The notes beneath the pieces are model-generated. The model was not told the origin of the DNA and did no database searches. It saw nothing but the letters and a program-made list of their open reading frames with translations. Below are positions 7,185-11,004 of a stretch of DNA of 11,004 bases, in pieces (position 1 is the first letter of the stretch; the number at the start of each line of letters is the position of its first letter). This DNA comes from Thalassiosira profunda (lineage: Eukaryota > Bacillariophyta > Thalassiosirophyceae > Thalassiosirales > Thalassiosiraceae), in the NCBI GenBank assembly GCA_036939355.1, contig JALLAP010002230.1:1-11004 (forward strand), in the 5' to 3' direction. A program made the translations under genes and the position numbers.

Positions 7185-7435
7185 CGCGAGACGGCCTGAC
7201 CAGAGATTGACCTCTGGGCGCCTGACCGGCGTAGTGGGAGGCCCTCTCTTATTGACCTGGCCAGACGGCGTTTTGGAGGACACCCTCTTGAGCAGCTTCT
7301 CGGGAGCAGAAACAGTTGGAAACGCGCTCCAAGGGAAAGGTTCTTCTCAGGAACCGAAACAGTTGGAAACTCCTCAACCCCTGGCGACCCCGACCTGCTT
7401 TGCAAATACTAGCACATTCAGCTCCTCATATCCCC
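7185..7435 (-). other. UXT-LRR spacer with a short imperfect tandem duplication
   Basis: These 251 bases lie between the UXT stop and the first in-frame ATG of the LRR gene. They contain two similar 28-nt units, 7296-7323 and 7343-7370 (25 of 28 identical, 47 nt apart). On the minus strand both can be read as FPTVS(V/A)PEK, but in different frames. The stretch therefore may be 5' UTR or part of an unresolved first exon. Confidence 0.5.
7296..7370 (-). repeat. Imperfect direct repeat, two 28-nt units 47 nt apart
   Basis: Units 7296-7323 and 7343-7370 share the exact 15-mer GAAACAGTTGGAAAC and differ at three positions. Read on the minus strand, two differences are synonymous third-codon changes and one is Val/Ala. 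Confidence 0.75.
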
Positions 7436-7915
7436 TCATCTACTATCGCCCCTGTCGGCCTCCTTCAGCTCTCCCCCCGCCTCCTCCAGCAATTCCAGCG
7501 CACGTTCCACGTCCTTGGCGATTGCCGCCGCCGCCTCGGAGCGATGTTTGAGCACGTCCCTCTCCAAATAGTCGATGCGCCTGTCGATGAACGCGATGGC
7601 TTCGGGCAGGGTCATCTCCACGTGAAATCCAAACCCTACACACACATACACCGTGCGCGGATTTGGTATCTTTGCATTGCAATACACGGCCCCGTGGGCA
7701 AGGTCCACCAGTGCGTTCATCTCTTTCGTTGGTGCCTCCGATGTGGAGCCAAATTCCTCCTCGATTTGCAACAGCTGGCCCCGCAGCGCGGCGTACTCGG
7801 CAATCTCGCCCTCGGTTTCCTCCCGCGCCGCGACGGCCGCTTGGAGGCGCGGCCGGAGCGTCGTGGAGAGGAAGGAGCCGTACGCGGCGAGCTGGTTTTG
7901 GATGTCGCTGGCCAT
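7436..7915 (-). CDS. UXT: UXT-like prefoldin-alpha family protein
   Basis: A single-exon gene of 159 residues, close to the ~157 of animal UXT. UXT is an alpha-type subunit of the URI/prefoldin-like module that works with R2TP and Hsp90 in assembling RNA polymerases and other complexes. The layout is that of an alpha prefoldin: an N-terminal coiled-coil helix (about 5-55), a central beta-hairpin region (about 73-105) and a C-terminal coiled-coil helix (about 104-155). The most telling part is YVCVGFGFHVEMTLPEAIAFIDRR (90-113), matching the UXT pattern of an aromatic-Gly hairpin followed by LxEAxxFIDR. The start is the ATG at 7915; upstream in-frame sequence contains no ATG. The gene is divergent from the ABC transporter, and its TGA overlaps an ATG at 7439-7437 in another frame. 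A plain prefoldin alpha subunit (PFD5-like) is the alternative, less favoured by the FIDR motif. Confidence 0.82.
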   Translation of the reverse strand: MASDIQNQLAAYGSFLSTTLRPRLQAAVAAREETEGEIAEYAALRGQLLQIEEEFGSTSEAPTKEMNALVDLAHGAVYCNAKIPNPRTVYVCVGFGFHVEMTLPEAIAFIDRRIDYLERDVLKHRSEAAAAIAKDVERALELLEEAGGELKEADRGDSR

Positions 7916-8204
7916 CGTTGCAAGTGAAGCGATCAGTATCAGTATGCAGTTGATGGATGAATGATGAATGAGTTGACGGTTGACGTGGAGCAAGGAAAGC
8001 CACTTAGCCGAACAGCGTTCCCTCCATATGTTCTTAGTACGCAATCTGTTAGTGAGATCTAAAGTGTCAGCCTCCAGACGGATAAAAGACCAATCAACGC
8101 AAAAGCGAACGATGGCGAACCTTTGCGAACACCCCCCTCGCTCGGTCGCGGCGCTCTGGCTGCATCTTATGCATGCGACTGCGGCTTAGAACAAAGCGAC
8201 GACG
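7916..8204. promoter_or_regulatory. Divergent promoter region between UXT-like gene and ABC transporter
   Basis: There are 289 bases between outward-facing ATGs. Candidate elements are a tandem TTGACGG-TTGACGTGG pair at 7973-7988 (bZIP/CRE-like TGACG cores), a TATA-like ATAAAAG at 8082-8088 and a CCAAT at 8090-8094, the last two oriented toward the ABC gene about 110-120 bp upstream of its ATG. Upstream ATGs occur at 8112, 8169 and 8173. These are pattern matches without experimental support. Confidence 0.4.
8112..8189 (+). other. Candidate upstream ORF(s) before the ABC transporter
   Basis: An ATG at 8112 opens a 25-codon frame ending at TAG 8187-8189, in the same frame as the main ATG at 8205 and 15 bases before it. 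An internal ATG at 8169 gives the six-codon MHATAA. A further ATG at 8173 opens a frame that overlaps the main gene to about 8457. Whether these lie in the mRNA depends on the transcription start, which is unknown. Confidence 0.3.
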
Positions 8205-11004
8205 ATGGCGGCCAACAACAGCGCCTTCCCCACGCGGCCCTTCGCCTCGCAGCACGGGAGCGCCGCCCCCAGCGACGAGGCCGACGTTTTGGATCGCGCC
8301 GGCTTCATCGTGCCCCGAGACGACGACGCGGACGACGCGGTCGATCTGCTCGACGAAGATGGCTTCCCCGTGCCGCCCTCGACGTCCGAAGTGGAGCACG
8401 CGTTCGAGCGGGCGGAGCGGGCGCGCGGCGATCCCGCGGTGCCCGAGTGTTTCATAGACAAAGCGGCGGGCGAGCAGCCAGATAATGGTGCACGTGATGT
8501 GGAGGCAGCAGTGCGCGATGTGGACGCTGCAGCTGCAGTGCAACGCCCAGCGCACAAGCACAACCTGAGCATCAAGGCCCAAACAACAGAGTACGAATAT
8601 GACGAAGGCGGGAAAGATGGGGACAAGAAGGACAAAGAGAGCGGCATCCCCAGCGAGCACCTGGCCAAGCACTACAAAGTGTCCCTCCGGCAAGTCTTCC
8701 AATTCGGCGAGGGGCCGCGGAAGTGGGGCGGCCTCACCTTCGGCCTCGCATGTGCAGCGGTCACGGGCATGGTGTACCCCGCCATGGCCTTCGTGCTGGT
8801 AAGTGGTCGTACCGATTGAGAGAACAATTGCAAATCTCAATTACGCTCACATGAATGTTCAGTCGAGCACGTTCCGAGTGCTTAGTGTTCCTGGCTCCGA
8901 TCAATTCCGGGACGACATTCGAGAGCTGGCCTTCATCTTCATGATCATCGGTGCCATTGCGTTCGCGATGACGGCGGCCCAGATCACGCTGCTGGAGACT
9001 GCGGCCGAGGAGATGACGTACTCGCTCAAGACGCGGTGGTTCGACGCCCTCTTGCGTCAAGACATGGCGTATTACGACTTGCAGGACGTGTCGGGCACGG
9101 CCATGCTCATTTCCACCGCCGGCTCTCGATACAAGAACGGAGTGGGCCGCAAGCTCGGGGAGGGGGTGCAGTTCTTCTTCACCTTTCTGGGTGGCTTTGC
9201 CTACGCCTTTTACTGCTCCTGGCGCACGAGCCTGGTCTTGCTCGCCGTCGTGCCGACCATGAGCGCGAGCATCCTTTTCCTGATGAAGATGACGCAGGGG
9301 CAGGCGAAGAGGGCGAACGAGAGCTACGCCGAGGCCGGGTCCATTGTGCTGGGGGCGGTATCGGCCATCCGAACGGTGTATTCGTTGAATGCGTCTCAAC
9401 TTTTGATGGACAAATACAGCGCTGCCACCGAGCGGGCGTACCAGTCCGCGGCGAGTAGGGTTGCTTTGTTGGGTAAGTTGTGCACTTAGCCCACTTGAAG
9501 CACCGCGATGCTTGTATGCCTAACACTCATATTTCTATTGCAGGTTTGGCGAATGGATTGGTGCTGGGGACGGTGTTGTTTCTGAGGAGTGCGGTGCTGA
9601 CACTCTACGGGTCGTATCTGTTGTACGACCAAGTCCGAGCCGACGGCTGCGATCCGTCCGGCGCATTGGTCGAGTTGAACGACAGCTGCGAGCCTGACGG
9701 ACAACGAATTTTCGGGGCCTTGATTGGAATGACTCTTGGCGCGGCAGGAATACCGCAATTGTCATTGGCCGTCGAAGCGTTGATGGATGCCAGGGCCGCG
9801 TGCTATCCCGCAATTAGCGTAATGGAGCGCAAGCTGGAGAATGAAGTGAATGATTCAAGGCTTGATGGCTCGTCCAAGAATGCGTCCGGCCCGACCTTGG
9901 CAGCCAGCCTCCCAAAGTATCAAATCGACTCCTCATCCATTGAAGGGAAATCTGCCTCCAGACTGAGGGGGGAGATTTGCTTCGACGAAGTCAGCTTCTC
10001 GTATCCATCAAGGCCCGAGGCACTTGTGCTGGATCGCTTTAGCATCACGTTGAAACCGGGCCAGACCGTCGGAGTGGTAGGCTCCAGCGGCTCAGGGGTA
10101 AGGCGAACGAGCTGCTTGTTCCTGTTACTTGGGCACACACCGACTCACATACCTTGATCTTCGTCCTCGCAGAAAAGCACCATCGTGTCACTCCTTGAGC
10201 GCTTCTACGATCCAGTATTAGGATCGATTTCTTTCGATGGCGTTGATATAAAGGACCTCAATGTGAGCTCGCTTCGAGAGCAGATCGGAATGGTCAATCA
10301 GGAGCCAAAGCTGTTTGCTACGACCATCCGCAACAACATTGCCTACGGATGTCCCGGAGCATCCGACGAGCAGATCGAACAAGCTGCGAAAATGGCGAAC
10401 GCTCACGACTTCATCCAGTCCTTTCCCTTGGGATACAACACCCCGGTAGGCGACTTGGGCGGTCAGTTATCTGGAGGCCAACGACAGAGAATCGCGTTGT
10501 CTCGGGTCCTCGTCAAGAGACGGACGCTGCTCTTGCTGGATGAATTCTCCAGTGCCCTGGATACCGAATCGGAGCTCGTTGTCCAGGAGGCGTTGGATAA
10601 GATTCTGAGCGAGGAACACGACATGACAACCATTATCGTGGCGCACAGGTTGTCCACAGTGCAGAACGCAGATCTGATTTTAGCTATATCGGATGGCAGG
10701 ATCGCCGAAGCTGGAACGCACGCCGAACTGATGGCAAAGAAGGGCCTCTATCACCGACTTGTCCAGGCCCAAAGCACGGCACGTCACTCGCAGGACAGCG
10801 AAGAGTCGGATCCCTCTGTTGATGCCAAACTTGCTCCGTATAGCGAGGACTCTGATGACTTGCACACTCCACAGTTTCGGTTCAAGGATGTTCATTTTCA
10901 CTACCCCACTCGGCCAGACAGCGAAGTGTTTCGTGGGCTTAATTTGACCGTGAGAAGAGGCGAGACTCTTGCCATTGTTGGAGAGAGCGGCGGGGGCAAG
11001 AGCA
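8205..11004 (+). CDS. ABCB/MDR-type ABC transporter, TMD-NBD1-NBD2 order visible (3' end outside window)
   Basis: Exons 8205-8798, 8863-9472, 9544-10097 and 10173 onward give 863 residues before the window ends; introns are 64, 71 and 75 nt. Residues 1-173 form an acidic cytosolic tail. Six membrane segments follow: about 174-198, 219-239, 297-316, 319-340, 403-428 and 457-480, with a TM5-TM6 loop holding Cys437 and Cys450. NBD1 (about 543-786) is complete: A-loop Tyr in FSYPSRP, Walker A GSSGSGKST (581-589), Q-loop Gln629, signature LSGGQRQR (685-692), Walker B LLLLDE (705-710), D-loop SALD and H-loop His744. After an acidic 34-residue linker, a second NBD begins at 821 (FRFKDVHFHYPTRPD) and reaches Walker A GESGGGKS (856-863). 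In MDR/P-glycoprotein a second six-helix domain should lie between them; none is present and the frame is continuous. The start ATG is preceded by an in-frame TAG 18 bases upstream. The role is probably ATP-driven export of lipophilic compounds; the substrate is unknown. Confidence 0.88.

Noticed and set aside
7316..7927. Plus-strand open frame (203 codons) opposite UXT
   Set aside because: It overlaps a recognisable UXT-like protein and has no motif of its own.
8761..9399. Minus-strand open frame opposite the transporter membrane domain
   Set aside because: Arg/His-rich shadow of conserved TMD codons, with no recognisable domain.
1..11004. Bacterial contaminant or horizontally transferred operon
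   Set aside because: Multiple GT-AG introns, eukaryote-only proteins (eIF2B beta, ADAT3, UXT) and mixed strand order argue for eukaryotic nuclear DNA.

Overview
This is nuclear DNA from a eukaryote with small, compact genes. Ten GT-AG introns of 64-141 nt can be placed by joining conserved reading frames across them, which rules out a bacterial or organellar source. The style of the proteins points to a stramenopile alga, most likely a centric diatom: an MDR transporter with a Cys-containing TM5-TM6 loop, long acidic or low-complexity inserts, and a beta-sandwich plus F-box-like protein of a kind I associate with diatoms. That assignment is from memory of protein families, not from a search.

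Layout, left to right: (1) 3' end of a Gfo/Idh/MocA-type oxidoreductase (+, 1-410, cut by the window edge). (2) eIF2B beta subunit (+, 638-2164, 2 exons). (3) A 5-exon gene on the minus strand (2340-3952) encoding a 398-residue protein: beta-sandwich-like N-terminal half, F-box-like segment, basic helix, very acidic tail. (4) An ADAT3/TAD3-like tRNA adenosine deaminase subunit (+, 4292-5848, 3 exons, one of only 14 nt), sharing a 339-bp divergent promoter region with gene 3. (5) A leucine-rich-repeat protein of unknown role (-, 5907-7184 or longer), whose stop is 58 bp from the ADAT3 stop. (6) A UXT/prefoldin-alpha-like protein (-, 7436-7915), just upstream of the LRR gene. (7) An ABCB/MDR-type ABC transporter (+, from 8205, running off the right edge), divergent from UXT across 289 bp.

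The genes do not form one pathway. Three are housekeeping factors of translation and complex assembly (eIF2B beta, ADAT3, UXT). The others are an oxidoreductase, an efflux-type transporter, a possible ubiquitin-ligase adaptor and an LRR protein. Packing is tight: convergent neighbours are 175 and 58 bp apart and divergent neighbours share 289-339 bp.

The two most notable points are an ABC transporter in which a second nucleotide-binding domain follows the first after only about 34 residues, with no second membrane domain between them, and an ADAT3 homologue in which all three expected zinc-ligand positions are replaced. Two microexons (14 and 29 nt), two stop-free 3n introns and a frame-shifting short tandem duplication also stand out. 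No rRNA, tRNA, CRISPR array, transposase or recognisable transposon was seen.
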